Below are positions 1 through 8,207 of a DNA stretch of 64,000 nucleotides, piece after piece (the stretch's first letter is position 1; every line of letters starts with the position of its first letter). The stretch comes from Caproicibacterium lactatifermentans. GTDB lineage: Bacteria; Bacillota; Clostridia; Oscillospirales; Acutalibacteraceae. Position numbers and translations under genes: made by a program. A model generated the notes under the pieces. The model was not told where the DNA came from and did no database searches. It saw only the letters and a program-made list of their open reading frames with translations. Location: assembly GCF_013315815.1 (NCBI RefSeq), contig NZ_CP046051.1, positions 1,673,501-1,737,500 of the forward strand. The letters are read 5' to 3'.

Positions 1-125
1 TAATGGCACCTGCCGGCGTACTCGTCTTTCTCTTAGGTTTCATCTATTTCATTTTGATTAGATTTATCATAGAACAGTCCGGCATATTTGTCAAGCATCA
101 ATTTCAACACAGCAGCGCTTTTTAG
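1..125 (+). CDS. possible 3' end of a membrane protein gene
   Basis: A plus-strand frame is open from the window edge to a TAG at 123-125. It encodes about 40 residues with one strongly hydrophobic stretch (roughly VLVFLLGFIYFILIRFI) and then a short polar tail, as in the last helix of a membrane protein. The upstream part lies outside the window, so the family cannot be recognised. It could be chance reading of AT-rich sequence; I see no terminator behind it. Confidence 0.3.
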   Translation, partial: MAPAGVLVFLLGFIYFILIRFIIEQSGIFVKHQFQHSSAF

Positions 126-154
126 TGGAAAATCCTTTGTGTTCCGCTTGAAAT

Positions 155-183
155 TTGACATTTTGCACGATATGGTATATAAT
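155..183 (+). promoter_or_regulatory. sigma-A promoter for the cytidylate-kinase-like gene
   Basis: TTGACA at 155-160, a 17-base spacer and TATAAT at 178-183. Both hexamers match consensus. The predicted start site lies about 40 bases before the ATG at 230. Confidence 0.8.
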
Positions 184-229
184 ATATAAAATATTTTTGT
201 ATTATTTTATAGAGGAGAGGTGTGTCTTT

Positions 230-844
230 ATGCAAAACATCATTACCATTTCTCGCCAATACGGCAGCGGTGGCCGGCAAATCGGCCAGGAACTCGCCAA
301 ACGGCTGCAGGTTCCCTATTATGACAAGCAGCTGGTGGCACTTGCCGCCAAACGAAGCGGTATCAGCGAAACATTTTTTCATTCCGCGGACGAACGGCAC
401 GCCAGCAGTCTGCTGTATTCGCTGGTCATGGGCAATTACTGTTTCGGAATGCCCAGTGTAACCACCAACCTGCCGCTTAACGACCAGCTCTTCCTTTTGC
501 AGGAACAAATTATCAAAGAGGCTGCACAAAAAGGTCCCTGTGTCATTGTCGGCCGCTGTGCGGATTACATTCTGCGTAGTCACCCGCATGTGTTCCGCGT
601 ATTTTTGCACGCTGACCGTGATTTCCGTATTCAGCACGCAATTAATGACTATGGAATCAGCCCCCAAAAAGCGCCGGAAACCATTGATAAAATAGACAAA
701 GAGCGCGCCGCCTACTGTAATTTTTACACAAGCCAGCGCTGGGGCAATGCCGCGAACTATGACCTATGCCTCAATACCACCCATATTGGTTTGGAAGGTG
801 CGGTACAGCTGATTATCGACGCCAGCAATATGAATCAGGACTAA
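230..844 (+). CDS. cytidylate kinase-like family protein
   Basis: A 204-residue P-loop nucleotide kinase of the cytidylate-kinase-like group. The N-terminus has the glycine-rich phosphate-binding stretch ISRQYGSGGRQIG, and a middle segment (VIVGRCADYILR) resembles the second conserved block of this family. Members are common in Firmicutes; their substrate is not settled, so CMP kinase activity should not be assumed. The ATG at 230 is preceded by AGAGGAGAGG (211-220) and a consensus promoter; the frame continues upstream but without a better start. The stop codon overlaps the stop of the convergent AlkD-like gene, with no terminator between them. Confidence 0.85.
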   Translation: MQNIITISRQYGSGGRQIGQELAKRLQVPYYDKQLVALAAKRSGISETFFHSADERHASSLLYSLVMGNYCFGMPSVTTNLPLNDQLFLLQEQIIKEAAQKGPCVIVGRCADYILRSHPHVFRVFLHADRDFRIQHAINDYGISPQKAPETIDKIDKERAAYCNFYTSQRWGNAANYDLCLNTTHIGLEGAVQLIIDASNMNQD

Positions 845-1539
845 CGAGGCTTTCGCTTCATGGCCCGCACCGCGGTTTTCTGCTCCGGCGTTGCCCGACG
901 GGACTCGATTATTTTTTGTAATGCCTGATTATAAACCGCATCGCTTAAATGACTGTGCCGCAGATATTCTCCAGTTATCTCCGGACAGTGTACATAAAAA
1001 ACCGACACCGCCCACGCTGCCGCCATACCAGCATAATATGCTGTGCTGCGCATGTTGTCCAACAGCTGAAGCGCCTTTCCGGCGTATTCCGGTGCGGCAA
1101 AATGGTCCAGCAGCATGACGGCACCAAAGCGGGCAAAATATTCCCGCTCACTCCGTACATAAGGTGTTACGAACCGCCACATCTGCTGCGGGTACCGGTT
1201 CGCAACTTTCAGCCCAACACAGAAGCTGTCGCATATTGACCAGTTGTCGATTTTTGGAAGGAACTGCTGAATCCACGGTATGGCCTCCTCCGGCGTTTTC
1301 GCCGCACGGCCAATGACCATTCCCTGCAGCATGATTTCTTCAAACCACCGGTCCGGGCAGGTTTGCAGGAACGCCTGCCAATCCCCTTTCGATATTTTTC
1401 CGGCCATCTGCCGCAGCTTTGGAAGGCGGACACCCAGCATCCCTTCGGCCGCAGCCTGCGGCAGCAGCCGGCTGGAAAAGTCTCGATACTTTGGCTCCGC
1501 CATACACTGCAGTTCCTCTTCTATTTCCGGTATGGTCAT
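841..1539 (-). CDS. AlkD-like DNA alkylation repair protein
   Basis: A 232-residue alpha-helical HEAT-like repeat protein of the DNA alkylation repair family (AlkC/AlkD type), whose members remove alkylated bases. Typical segments are LPKLRQMAGKI near residue 40, the WFEEIMLQGM helix, KIDNWSICDSF near residue 97, and AAWAVSVFYVHCPE near residue 174. Length matches the family (about 220-240). The start ATG overlaps the stop of the upstream methyltransferase gene as ATGA, so the two are translationally coupled and form an alkylation-damage operon. Confidence 0.88.
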   Translation of the reverse strand: MTIPEIEEELQCMAEPKYRDFSSRLLPQAAAEGMLGVRLPKLRQMAGKISKGDWQAFLQTCPDRWFEEIMLQGMVIGRAAKTPEEAIPWIQQFLPKIDNWSICDSFCVGLKVANRYPQQMWRFVTPYVRSEREYFARFGAVMLLDHFAAPEYAGKALQLLDNMRSTAYYAGMAAAWAVSVFYVHCPEITGEYLRHSHLSDAVYNQALQKIIESRRATPEQKTAVRAMKRKPR

Positions 1540-2009
1540 AAGGACTGCGCCTCTTTCTTTTCCATTTGCAGCAAGAAGGCCTTCGCGTCAAGGCCGGCAC
1601 CAAAACCGGTCAGGCTGCCGTTCTGCCCAATCACACGGTGACACGGCACCACAATCAGCAACGGGTTGCGGTGACAGGCCATTCCCACCGCCCGACAAGC
1701 ACGTGGTTGGCCGACCGCCTGTGCCACCTGTCCATAAGTCCGTGTTTCACCATATGGAATTTTCCGCAGAGCTTCCCACACGTCCCGCTGGAACGCCGTT
1801 CCCTCGGGGGAAAGAGGCAAAGAAAACATCTTTCGTCTGCCCGCGAAGTAGTCCGCTATCTGCCCCGCTGCCGTTTGCAGCAGGGGCGTTTCTTTTTGTG
1901 TGCAGCCATTCGGAAGTATATTCGTTAGGGATACCCCGCACAGACCCGCATCATTTGCCGTCAGCAGCAGTGGGCCAATGGGACTTTTACAAAAAGCAGA
2001 CGTATACAA
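1536..2009 (-). CDS. ogt: methylated-DNA-protein cysteine methyltransferase
   Basis: A 157-residue suicide repair protein that transfers alkyl groups from O6-alkylguanine to its own cysteine. The active-site motif VPCHRVIG is intact (Cys at about 123), preceded by the Arg-finger helix region PRACRAVGMACHRNP, and followed by GFGAGLDAK. The frame runs on upstream without homology. I chose the TTG at 2009 because AGAAGGGGG lies about 9 bases before it and because it gives the usual family length. It overlaps the AlkD-like gene by 4 bases. Confidence 0.88.
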   Translation of the reverse strand: MYTSAFCKSPIGPLLLTANDAGLCGVSLTNILPNGCTQKETPLLQTAAGQIADYFAGRRKMFSLPLSPEGTAFQRDVWEALRKIPYGETRTYGQVAQAVGQPRACRAVGMACHRNPLLIVVPCHRVIGQNGSLTGFGAGLDAKAFLLQMEKKEAQSL

Positions 2010-2030
2010 AATGCGCTTCCCCCTTCTTTT

Positions 2031-2070
2031 AAAAAGCAAAAAGCCGCAGCCCGACAGTACCGGCCACGGC
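2031..2070 (-). terminator. probable terminator after the ABC permease gene
   Basis: Read on the minus strand, an imperfect GC-rich hairpin (GCCG...CGGC arms, 2043-2070) is followed by TTTTTGCTTTTT (2031-2042). It separates the ABC operon from the ogt operon. The stem is imperfect. Confidence 0.5.
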
Positions 2071-2089
2071 AGCAAAACCGATTGCTTGT

Positions 2090-2704
2090 TTAATCTTTTT
2101 TGTGCTGATAGCAATGTATGGAAATAACAATGGAAATGACATTTGCGAGGATAGTCGCCGCAAAAATAATCCCAAAAACGAGATTTGTCAAAGACGGCTT
2201 CGCGAGGGACTGTTTTTCCGCCATATAGAAAAAGAAACCCAAAGCGCCAAAGATAACAAAGAAAATAATCATAAAGAGCATCCGGCCTTTTTCCACACCC
2301 ATAGAAATCAGCATGGGTGTCTGGATTGCCAGCAGGACCAGTGCCATACAAATACTGGCCAATACGGTTATTCCAAAATCTTCAAACGCATTGCTGTGGG
2401 TAACGATGCTTTTAACAGCAGTGACAGTCGCTGAAAACGCCGCGGCAATGCCGACACCGCAGTATCCCATAACATACTTGCTTAAAACAACATCTCTGGG
2501 TGAATAGGGCATCATACGCACCAATGTGTCCCATTTGGAACGTTCATCATAAGCCATGGCACTAATCGGCAGCATGGCCGCATACAGAATGGCAAAAACC
2601 GTCATGGTGACATTGGGAATCAGCGAGAAAAACAAAATGAGTATCAGAAAAACTTTCATCTGTTTTGTAATAACATACCAATCTTTCAGCATTAGCGCGC
2701 TCAT
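2090..2704 (-). CDS. ABC-2 type transporter permease
   Basis: A 204-residue integral membrane protein with about six hydrophobic segments, matching the small ABC-2 permeases found beside YtrB-like ATPases. After a short cytoplasmic N-terminus (MLKDWYVITKQMK) come paired helices (ILILFFSLIPNV, AILYAAMLPISAM), a loop with YDERSKWDTLVRMMPYS, and further helices to the C-terminus. Its ATG overlaps the TGA of the ATPase gene (ATGA), so both are made together. Substrate unknown; such systems in Firmicutes are often linked to cell-envelope stress. Confidence 0.85.
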   Translation of the reverse strand: MSALMLKDWYVITKQMKVFLILILFFSLIPNVTMTVFAILYAAMLPISAMAYDERSKWDTLVRMMPYSPRDVVLSKYVMGYCGVGIAAAFSATVTAVKSIVTHSNAFEDFGITVLASICMALVLLAIQTPMLISMGVEKGRMLFMIIFFVIFGALGFFFYMAEKQSLAKPSLTNLVFGIIFAATILANVISIVISIHCYQHKKD

Positions 2705-3555
2705 ATCCGGTGCTCCTTTCTTCCCAGAAAAACAATAATGTCTTCGATACTGATGTGCTCTGCCTTGACACCGGCGGGCAAACGGTCCCGCAGGACCATT
2801 GCTTCCACACCGTAGTCACTGATGCGCACACCGCCCTGAACCGCACCTGCCGGAAGGTGCTCCAGCTCTTCCCGCGTACCATTTACCAAACCGTAGGTTT
2901 CCAGCAGACGGTCCTTCTCCTCGCAGAACAGCAGCTTTCCCTGATGCAAAAAAGCAATGTAATCACATAGTTTTTCCAAGTCACTGACAATGTGGGAGGA
3001 CATCAGAATCGAATGATCCTTGCTGCGGGTAAAGTCATTAAAAATATCCAGAATTTCATCACGGGCAATCGGGTCCAGTCCGCCGGTCGCCTCATCCAGC
3101 ACCAGCAGCTTTGGGTGATGGGACAGCGCCACGGCAATGGCGAGCTTCATCTTCATGCCGCGCGAAAAATCCTTAAACTGCTTTTTGTCTGGCAAATTGA
3201 ATTTTTTTAGGTATGTGCTGTACTGCGCTTCGTCCCAATGGGCAAACGTGCGCTTCATCACCTGATTCACCTGCCGTGCGTTCAGCACTTCCGGAAAATT
3301 CGCTTCATCCATCACCACACCAATATCCTGCTTAACCGCATAAAACTGAGGTGTACGGTTGTCTACGCCCAGCACGGTTACCTCTCCGCTATCCCGCGGT
3401 ATCGTATTCATCAATAGGCGAATGGTGGTACTTTTTCCGGCGCCGTTTTCACCAATCAGTCCCAGAATGCTGCCGGACGGCAGACTGAAGCTGACATTGT
3501 CCAGCGCAAAGTCCGCATAGTTTTTGGTAAGGCCATGTAGTTTCAAAGCGTCCAT
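2701..3555 (-). CDS. ABC transporter ATP-binding protein (YtrB-like)
   Basis: A 284-residue ATPase. Walker A is GENGAGKST near residue 38, the signature is a degenerate SRGMKMKL near residue 137, Walker B is LLVLDEATGGLDP, and the switch His lies in SSHIVSDLEKLCDY. The C-terminal 70 residues form the extra domain typical of bacitracin/Ytr-type exporters. It sits between a GntR regulator (7-base gap) and the permease (4-base overlap), the usual ytr arrangement. Confidence 0.9.
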   Translation of the reverse strand: MDALKLHGLTKNYADFALDNVSFSLPSGSILGLIGENGAGKSTTIRLLMNTIPRDSGEVTVLGVDNRTPQFYAVKQDIGVVMDEANFPEVLNARQVNQVMKRTFAHWDEAQYSTYLKKFNLPDKKQFKDFSRGMKMKLAIAVALSHHPKLLVLDEATGGLDPIARDEILDIFNDFTRSKDHSILMSSHIVSDLEKLCDYIAFLHQGKLLFCEEKDRLLETYGLVNGTREELEHLPAGAVQGGVRISDYGVEAMVLRDRLPAGVKAEHISIEDIIVFLGRKEHRI

Positions 3556-3562
3556 TGTCTGT

Positions 3563-3937
3563 TTACTCCTTTTTCAGTGTCTGATAAATTTCCAGCAGTT
3601 CGCTGTCGCTCAGTCCGCATTCCCGGGCAAGCGCTTGTGTCCGCAGCAGCAGCGCGTAAAGCTGCTCCAGCTTTTCCTTTGGCGGCGGCTGCGGCAGCGT
3701 TTTTTTTGCGACGAAGCAGCCTTTTCCCGCCACTGTGTATAGGAACCCCTCCCGCTCCAGCTCCTCATAGGCATGCTTGGTGGTAATTACACTAATGCGC
3801 AGGTCCTTTGCCAGCGAACGAATAGAGGGCAGCATTTCATTGGGGTGCAGGCTGCCGGAACGTATCTGTCTCTTGATTTGAATACATATCTGACTGTAAA
3901 TAGGCCGATTTCCTGTGCGATCCACCCATAGTTTCAA
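3563..3937 (-). CDS. GntR-family regulator, YtrA type
   Basis: A 124-residue repressor with an N-terminal winged helix (PIYSQICIQIKRQIRSG, then LPSIRSLAKDLRIS) and only a short C-terminal tail, which defines the YtrA subfamily. Such proteins autoregulate the ABC operon that follows. The start is a TTG at 3937 preceded by AGGGGGGG at five bases. A consensus promoter overlapped by an inverted repeat lies directly upstream. Confidence 0.88.
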   Translation of the reverse strand: MKLWVDRTGNRPIYSQICIQIKRQIRSGSLHPNEMLPSIRSLAKDLRISVITTKHAYEELEREGFLYTVAGKGCFVAKKTLPQPPPKEKLEQLYALLLRTQALARECGLSDSELLEIYQTLKKE

Positions 3938-3959
3938 GTGCGCCCCCCCTGTTCATATC

Positions 3960-3999
3960 TGTATATGCACAGTATACACAGTCCAGCATTAGCTGTCAA
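3960..3999 (-). promoter_or_regulatory. promoter and probable operator of the YtrA-type operon
   Basis: On the minus strand TTGACA (3994-3999), 17 bases and TATACT (3971-3976). The inverted repeat TGTATA-7-TATACA (3960-3978) covers the -10 element, a position suited to autorepression by the GntR protein. The promoter is seen directly; the operator role is inferred. Confidence 0.75.
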
Positions 4000-4085
4000 G
4001 CGAACTTCACAGAAAAGTACCATTTTCTTTTCTGCCCTTCTATGCTATACTGTGAAAGCAAAACAATGCAGAAGGAGTGAAAAGC

Positions 4086-4976
4086 ATGAAATGGGGCAAA
4101 AAAAGTCAAGAGGACCCCTCTATGAATGATACACAATACATTCCCACCCATTCCCGCGGCACTAGAAGTCAACACAGCGATGGAAACGGGCAGAACTATC
4201 CGCCCTATCCGGAAGACGACCGAAACTACGATGACCGCACTTATCCGGACGACCGAAGCTACGATGACCATGCTTATCCGGACGACCGAAGCTACGACGA
4301 CCGTGCTTATCCGGACGACCGAAGCTACGACGACCGCGCTTATCCGGACGACCGAAGCTACGATGACCGCGCTTATCCGCAGGACAGCGATGATGGTTAC
4401 GATAACTATTATGAGGACCAGCGTCAGCCAGTCGCCGATCCCGGCAGAGGAAACCGGCCTATGTGGCTGATTGGTGTGATTGTCGCTGTGATTGTGGTTG
4501 CATTGCTGTTCGCTGTTCTGGGACATTCCTGCGGTGCGTCCGGTACAGCATCTTCCGAAACGTCCTCTGCCAGTGTATCTTCCGCTGTCAGCGATAACGC
4601 AGACAGCATCGCTGACCAGGACAACGGTGGTCAGCAGGCCGACAACAATACCGGCACTGCCAGCCGCCGCCGAGCCAGCGAAGACAAAACGAACGGCGGT
4701 CAAAATAATACCGGAAATACTCAAAATAACAACGGCGGCACCTCAGCCAGCCGCTCCTCTCGCCACAGCAGCACCACACAGGGCGGTTCTTCCTCTAAAA
4801 AACAGCCTTCGGTGGAAAGCAGCAAAGCACCAGAAAGCACTGTTTCGGAAAAACCTGAAAGTCAAACATCTGAAGCTCCCGCTTCCAGCACAGAACCGGA
4901 GCAGCCTTCCCAAACTGCTTCCGCTACAGGCGGGAATACACAGAATGCCAATCATGCAGACAACGATACCAACTGA
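4086..4976 (+). CDS. single-pass membrane protein with acidic 11-residue repeats
   Basis: I do not recognise a family. The 296-residue protein has a charged cytoplasmic N-terminus with five tandem copies of DDRSYDDRAYP-like units, one transmembrane helix (WLIGVIVAVIVVALLFAVLG, near residue 128), then about 150 extracellular residues very rich in Ser, Thr, Asn, Gln, Glu and Pro, including SSKKQPSVESSK and PEQPSQ. There is no signal peptide, so an N-in topology is likely. GAAGGAG at 4071-4077 favours the ATG at 4086 over the GTG at 4077. The extended -10 TGCTATACT lies at 4044-4051. The low-complexity tail resembles linkers of cell-wall proteins, but no binding domain follows. Confidence 0.75.
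   Translation: MKWGKKSQEDPSMNDTQYIPTHSRGTRSQHSDGNGQNYPPYPEDDRNYDDRTYPDDRSYDDHAYPDDRSYDDRAYPDDRSYDDRAYPDDRSYDDRAYPQDSDDGYDNYYEDQRQPVADPGRGNRPMWLIGVIVAVIVVALLFAVLGHSCGASGTASSETSSASVSSAVSDNADSIADQDNGGQQADNNTGTASRRRASEDKTNGGQNNTGNTQNNNGGTSASRSSRHSSTTQGGSSSKKQPSVESSKAPESTVSEKPESQTSEAPASSTEPEQPSQTASATGGNTQNANHADNDTN
4215..4379 (+). repeat. five tandem 33-base coding repeats
   Basis: Five in-frame copies of a 33-base unit encoding DDR(S/N)YDD(R/H)(A/T)YP. Copies differ at a few third positions and at two amino acids, so the array is recent or homogenised. It is a minisatellite within a gene and not a CRISPR array, as there are no spacers. Confidence 0.9.
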
Positions 4977-5013
4977 GCAGGAAAATCCGAAACAAAGAAA
5001 CGAAACCGTATGA

Positions 5014-5046
5014 AAAAACGCGCTGCCAAAAAGCAGCGCGTTTTCT
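5014..5046. terminator. bidirectional terminator
   Basis: AAAAAACGCGCTGC, a short loop and GCAGCGCGTTTTCTTT. The stem is perfect and has an A tract on one side and a T tract on the other. It serves the plus-strand repeat protein and the minus-strand thiamine-precursor operon ending at 5047. Confidence 0.85.
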
Positions 5047-5790
5047 TTATATCTTGAGGTAATCAATAATTTTACGTTTGTAGTCAAGAAAGGTATTGCT
5101 CAGCAGGAACTCCCGTGTGCGTGGGCGCGGAACCGTAATTGGCATTTCCGCGATAATATGCCCCGGCCTTCCAGACAGAATATAGACACGGTCAGAAAGC
5201 AAAATGGCCTCATCTATATCGTGCGTAATGAACAGCGTGGAAAGCTCTATCTTCTGCATGACATTCAAGTACCATGTGTGCATGGCATCCTTTGTGATGG
5301 TATCCAACGCTGAAAAGGGCTCGTCCAGCAAAGCGACGCCTTCACTGCCCAGATAGGTGCGCAGCAGGGCGGCACGCTGACGCATACCACCAGAAAGCTG
5401 TGCCGGCCACTTTTTTTGTGTGCCCTCCAGCCCAAATTCCGCAAAATACGCACCTGCCTTTTGGCGGGCTTCTTTTTTAGGCATTCCGTGCAGGATAAGT
5501 GGCAGCGCCGTATTGTCCACCACTGTATGGTACGGCAGCAGCAGATCTTTCTGCAGCATATAAGAAACATGGCCGGCGTAACCGGTGATTTCCTTTCCTT
5601 TCAGGAATACATGGCCGCAGTCGGGCAGCATCAGTCCGGAAATGATATTAAACAGTGTCGTTTTCCCGGCACCGCTAACACCCAGCAGGCTGACAATTTC
5701 CTGGTCCCGCAGCTCGATACTTACGTCTTCCAAAATTTTAGTGCCGTCATAGCTTTTGGAAATGCCTTTTGCGGTCAGTTTTGTTTCCAT
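5047..5790 (-). CDS. thiZ: thiamine-precursor ABC transporter ATPase
   Basis: A 247-residue ATPase of the nitrate/taurine/HMP class. Walker A GVSGAGKTT near residue 38, Q-loop QKDLLLPYHT, signature LSGGMRQRAALLR, Walker B ALLDEPFSALD, and switch TLFITHDIDEA are all intact. It is the last gene of an operon headed by a TPP riboswitch, so the cargo is most likely a thiamine precursor (HMP or formylaminopyrimidine) rather than nitrate or sulfonate. Confidence 0.85.
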   Translation of the reverse strand: METKLTAKGISKSYDGTKILEDVSIELRDQEIVSLLGVSGAGKTTLFNIISGLMLPDCGHVFLKGKEITGYAGHVSYMLQKDLLLPYHTVVDNTALPLILHGMPKKEARQKAGAYFAEFGLEGTQKKWPAQLSGGMRQRAALLRTYLGSEGVALLDEPFSALDTITKDAMHTWYLNVMQKIELSTLFITHDIDEAILLSDRVYILSGRPGHIIAEMPITVPRPRTREFLLSNTFLDYKRKIIDYLKI

Positions 5791-5801
5791 AAGGCCGCTC
5801 C

Positions 5802-6857
5802 TTACTTACCGAGGTAATCATTTGAGAAACCGGTATTTGCCGGAATTTCCTTACTGATAAGTTTGTTCTGATACAGCCACTTATAGAAAGCATTCCAGCG
5901 GGAAGGTGTAATATAGCCCCACTGGCTGGCATCTGCCTGGTACTGATTTTTCAGCCATTCCTGGCTCTTATAAATCAGCTTTTCATTGCTCTTTAGGTCC
6001 GGCACCTGCTGAATAAGAATCTTTGCGGCGGCATCCGGGTCTTTAATGGCGTATTCATAGCCTTTCTTGCAGGCGGCCATAAACTTTTTGGCGGTTTCCG
6101 GCTCTTTTTTCAGGAAAGCGTTGTTGGCAATAATGACTGGTGTGTAGCAGTCTAATACGGGGTCAATATCTTTGAAGGCAAAGAAGTTCAGCTTAACGCC
6201 TTTTACTTCACCGGCAATGCCATCCCAGCCATAATAAATCCACGCTGTGTCGGCATTGGTCTGAATCTGCACGATAGAGTTGTCACCGGAAGGAACCATT
6301 TTCACTTTGGAATAATCGCCACCGTCTTTGTTGACGATGTACTTAACCATGCCTTTTTCCACCGGTGTATCCCACGTTGCGTAGGAATGGTTTGTCATAT
6401 CTTTCGGGCGGGTGATATTTTTGCTCTTGACGGACGCAATACCGGAAGTATTATGCTGAATAATCGCCGCTACGGCGGTAATCGGCAGTGGGGTTGCAGA
6501 GGTCAGTGCGGAAGCCATATCCGTGTCCTGGAAACCAACACCAAACTGTGCGTTACCGGAACCAACCAATGCTGCGGTGCCGGACTCCGGCGGCTGTTCA
6601 ATTTCCACGTCTAGGCCCGCATCTTTAAAATAACCCAGAGCCTGCGCCACATAAATGCCTGTATGGTCTGTATTCGGGGTATAGTCCAAAACGAATTTGA
6701 TTTTCTCCAGCTTGCCGTCGGCCGCGGAAGAGGCAGCCGTACCGGAAGCTGTACCGGATGCAGCCGAGGATGCCGCACCGCCCGCGCAGGCAGTCATCGA
6801 AACAGCCATGGCGGCTGCCAATACACCGGCAATCAGGGATTTTCCAAACTTTTTCAT
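5802..6857 (-). CDS. thiY: thiamine-precursor ABC transporter substrate-binding lipoprotein
   Basis: A 351-residue NMT1/THI5-like binding protein. It opens with a lipoprotein signal peptide ending in the lipobox MTAC, then a Ser/Ala-rich linker, then the binding fold starting at KIKFVLDYTPNTDHTGIYVA, a stretch characteristic of pyrimidine-binding ThiY/THI5-like proteins. I chose the ATG at 6857 (AAAAGGAG nine bases upstream); the frame extends further but would bury the signal peptide. ABC partners flank it. Confidence 0.87.
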   Translation of the reverse strand: MKKFGKSLIAGVLAAAMAVSMTACAGGAASSAASGTASGTAASSAADGKLEKIKFVLDYTPNTDHTGIYVAQALGYFKDAGLDVEIEQPPESGTAALVGSGNAQFGVGFQDTDMASALTSATPLPITAVAAIIQHNTSGIASVKSKNITRPKDMTNHSYATWDTPVEKGMVKYIVNKDGGDYSKVKMVPSGDNSIVQIQTNADTAWIYYGWDGIAGEVKGVKLNFFAFKDIDPVLDCYTPVIIANNAFLKKEPETAKKFMAACKKGYEYAIKDPDAAAKILIQQVPDLKSNEKLIYKSQEWLKNQYQADASQWGYITPSRWNAFYKWLYQNKLISKEIPANTGFSNDYLGK

Positions 6858-6910
6858 ATTTTCAGGAACTCCTTTTAGAACTCTATTGATGGAACGAATC
6901 GGAATCTGCT

Positions 6911-7693
6911 TCAGGCAGACTTTTCTTTCCGGCGTTTGCGGTCCCACGGCATGCACAGCCGCTGTACCACATCTACCAGTTTCATTAAAATTAGACTGAT
7001 AATGGATACGAGGAAGATAACCGCAAACATGCGGTCGTAGGCATAGCTCTTTCGTACGCGCGTCATATATACGCCAAGGCCGGAGTTGCCGCCCAGCCAC
7101 TCTGCCACAACCGCACCAATCACCGAATAGGAAACGCTGATGCGCAGGCCAGAAAAGAAGTTGTTAAGGGAACTTGGAATTTTTACATGGCAGAAAATCT
7201 GCCATCGGCTGCTGCCCATGGTACGCATCAGGTTAATCACGTCTGGGTCGGCACTGTCAAATCCATTGAGCAGACCAACCGCAATGGGAAAGTAACAGGA
7301 AATGACAACCAGAACAATTTTCGGCGTCATATCATAACCGAGCCACAGCACCAGCAGCGGTGCAATAGCCACCGTCGGCACCGTTTGGGTTAAAATCAAA
7401 ATTGGGTACAGGCTTTTCTTCACCAAGCGAAAACGGTCCATTAAAAAAGCTGAAAGAAATGCCAAAATTACCGCAATCAGCATGCCCCAAAATGTTTCCT
7501 GCAAAGACGTGGAGGCATTGTACATCAAAGACGAAAAGTCATCAATGAATGCCTGCACAACCTGCACCGGACTTGGCAGCATAAAGTTCGGCACAACATT
7601 AAAGGAAACAACCGACTGCCATACAATCAAAATGATAACGATGAGAAAAATTGGGGAGAGCTTATCTGTGATACTTTGTAACTTTCTGCGCAA
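6911..7693 (-). CDS. thiX: thiamine-precursor ABC transporter permease
   Basis: A 260-residue inner-membrane permease with six hydrophobic segments and the BPD_transp_1 coupling loop near residues 165-185 (RTMGSSRWQIFCHVKIPSSL). A TTG at 7693 is preceded by GGAGGGG and overlaps the end of the thiamine-binding protein gene by 32 bases, a compact arrangement suggesting coupled translation. Confidence 0.85.
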   Translation of the reverse strand: MRRKLQSITDKLSPIFLIVIILIVWQSVVSFNVVPNFMLPSPVQVVQAFIDDFSSLMYNASTSLQETFWGMLIAVILAFLSAFLMDRFRLVKKSLYPILILTQTVPTVAIAPLLVLWLGYDMTPKIVLVVISCYFPIAVGLLNGFDSADPDVINLMRTMGSSRWQIFCHVKIPSSLNNFFSGLRISVSYSVIGAVVAEWLGGNSGLGVYMTRVRKSYAYDRMFAVIFLVSIISLILMKLVDVVQRLCMPWDRKRRKEKSA

Positions 7694-7970
7694 TCGTCAG
7701 GACCCCTCCCTGCGGCTTGTAGCTGATTTTTACGTAGGAAGCAACCTGCGGACAGCCCGCCTTAACGGCAATGTACTGGCACTGTTTCACAATCTCCATC
7801 AGCTGCTCATAGTCGCCTTCCATTGTGGTTTCAAACGGGCCAACATAATAATTAACGCCGGTGCTCTTAATATAAGCAATCACTTCGTCAACAATGCGGA
7901 CAACCTCTTCGTCGGTACCGACCTGTGGCAGCACCTGAATGGCAACACTTGCGGGGAATTCTTCTTTCAT
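7662..7970 (-). CDS. thiamine-binding small protein (MTH1187/YkoF type)
   Basis: A 102-residue ferredoxin-like protein of the thiamine-binding/DUF77 family. The motif GVNYYVGPFETTMEG lies near residue 38 and QVASYVKISYK near the C-terminus. Members bind thiamine or its precursors as oligomers in the cytoplasm. As first gene behind the TPP riboswitch, it is likely a soluble partner of the transporter. No signal peptide is present. Confidence 0.85.
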   Translation of the reverse strand: MKEEFPASVAIQVLPQVGTDEEVVRIVDEVIAYIKSTGVNYYVGPFETTMEGDYEQLMEIVKQCQYIAVKAGCPQVASYVKISYKPQGGVLTIAQKVTKYHR

Positions 7971-8044
7971 TTTACAATCTCCTTCGTTTTTTGCAGAAAT
8001 CTGCTGTAAAGAATAATAGGAAAAGTGATACCGGCCGAATAGGC

Positions 8045-8087
8045 AGCAAAAAGCCGCCTGTACCCGGAAAAGGTACAGGCGGCGGCT
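8045..8087 (-). terminator. intrinsic terminator of the TPP riboswitch
   Basis: On the minus strand GCCGCCTGTACC, loop, GGTACAGGCGGC and a CTTTTT run. It lies just 3' of the aptamer and before the first gene, so it is the expression platform for TPP-dependent termination. Confidence 0.85.
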
Positions 8088-8101
8088 AAAAACCCGATTG
8101 T

Positions 8102-8195
8102 ATGTTACCTCCGCCGGTATTATCCGGATCAGGCCAAAGGGTCCGGAATTTCTCCCGTCTCAGCCAAGCCCCGTAAGGCCAAGCGCCCCATTTAT
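8102..8195 (-). promoter_or_regulatory. TPP (thi-box) riboswitch
   Basis: Reading the minus strand, the conserved thi-box blocks appear in order: GGGGCTTGGCTGAGA, then ACCCTTTGGCCTGATC, then CGGATAATACCGGCGGAGG. The aptamer follows a consensus promoter and precedes a terminator hairpin. High TPP should cause termination and turn off the four-gene uptake operon. Confidence 0.95.
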
Positions 8196-8207
8196 AAGAA
8201 CGGTTTT

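Noticed and set aside
4215..4379. CRISPR-like tandem repeats
   Set aside because: The 33-base units abut without spacers and stay in frame inside a coding gene.
3996..4724. Minus-strand frame of 242 codons opposite the repeat protein
   Set aside because: It mirrors the repeat array (VVRISAVIVAS units), has no start signal, and the plus-strand gene has the better signals.
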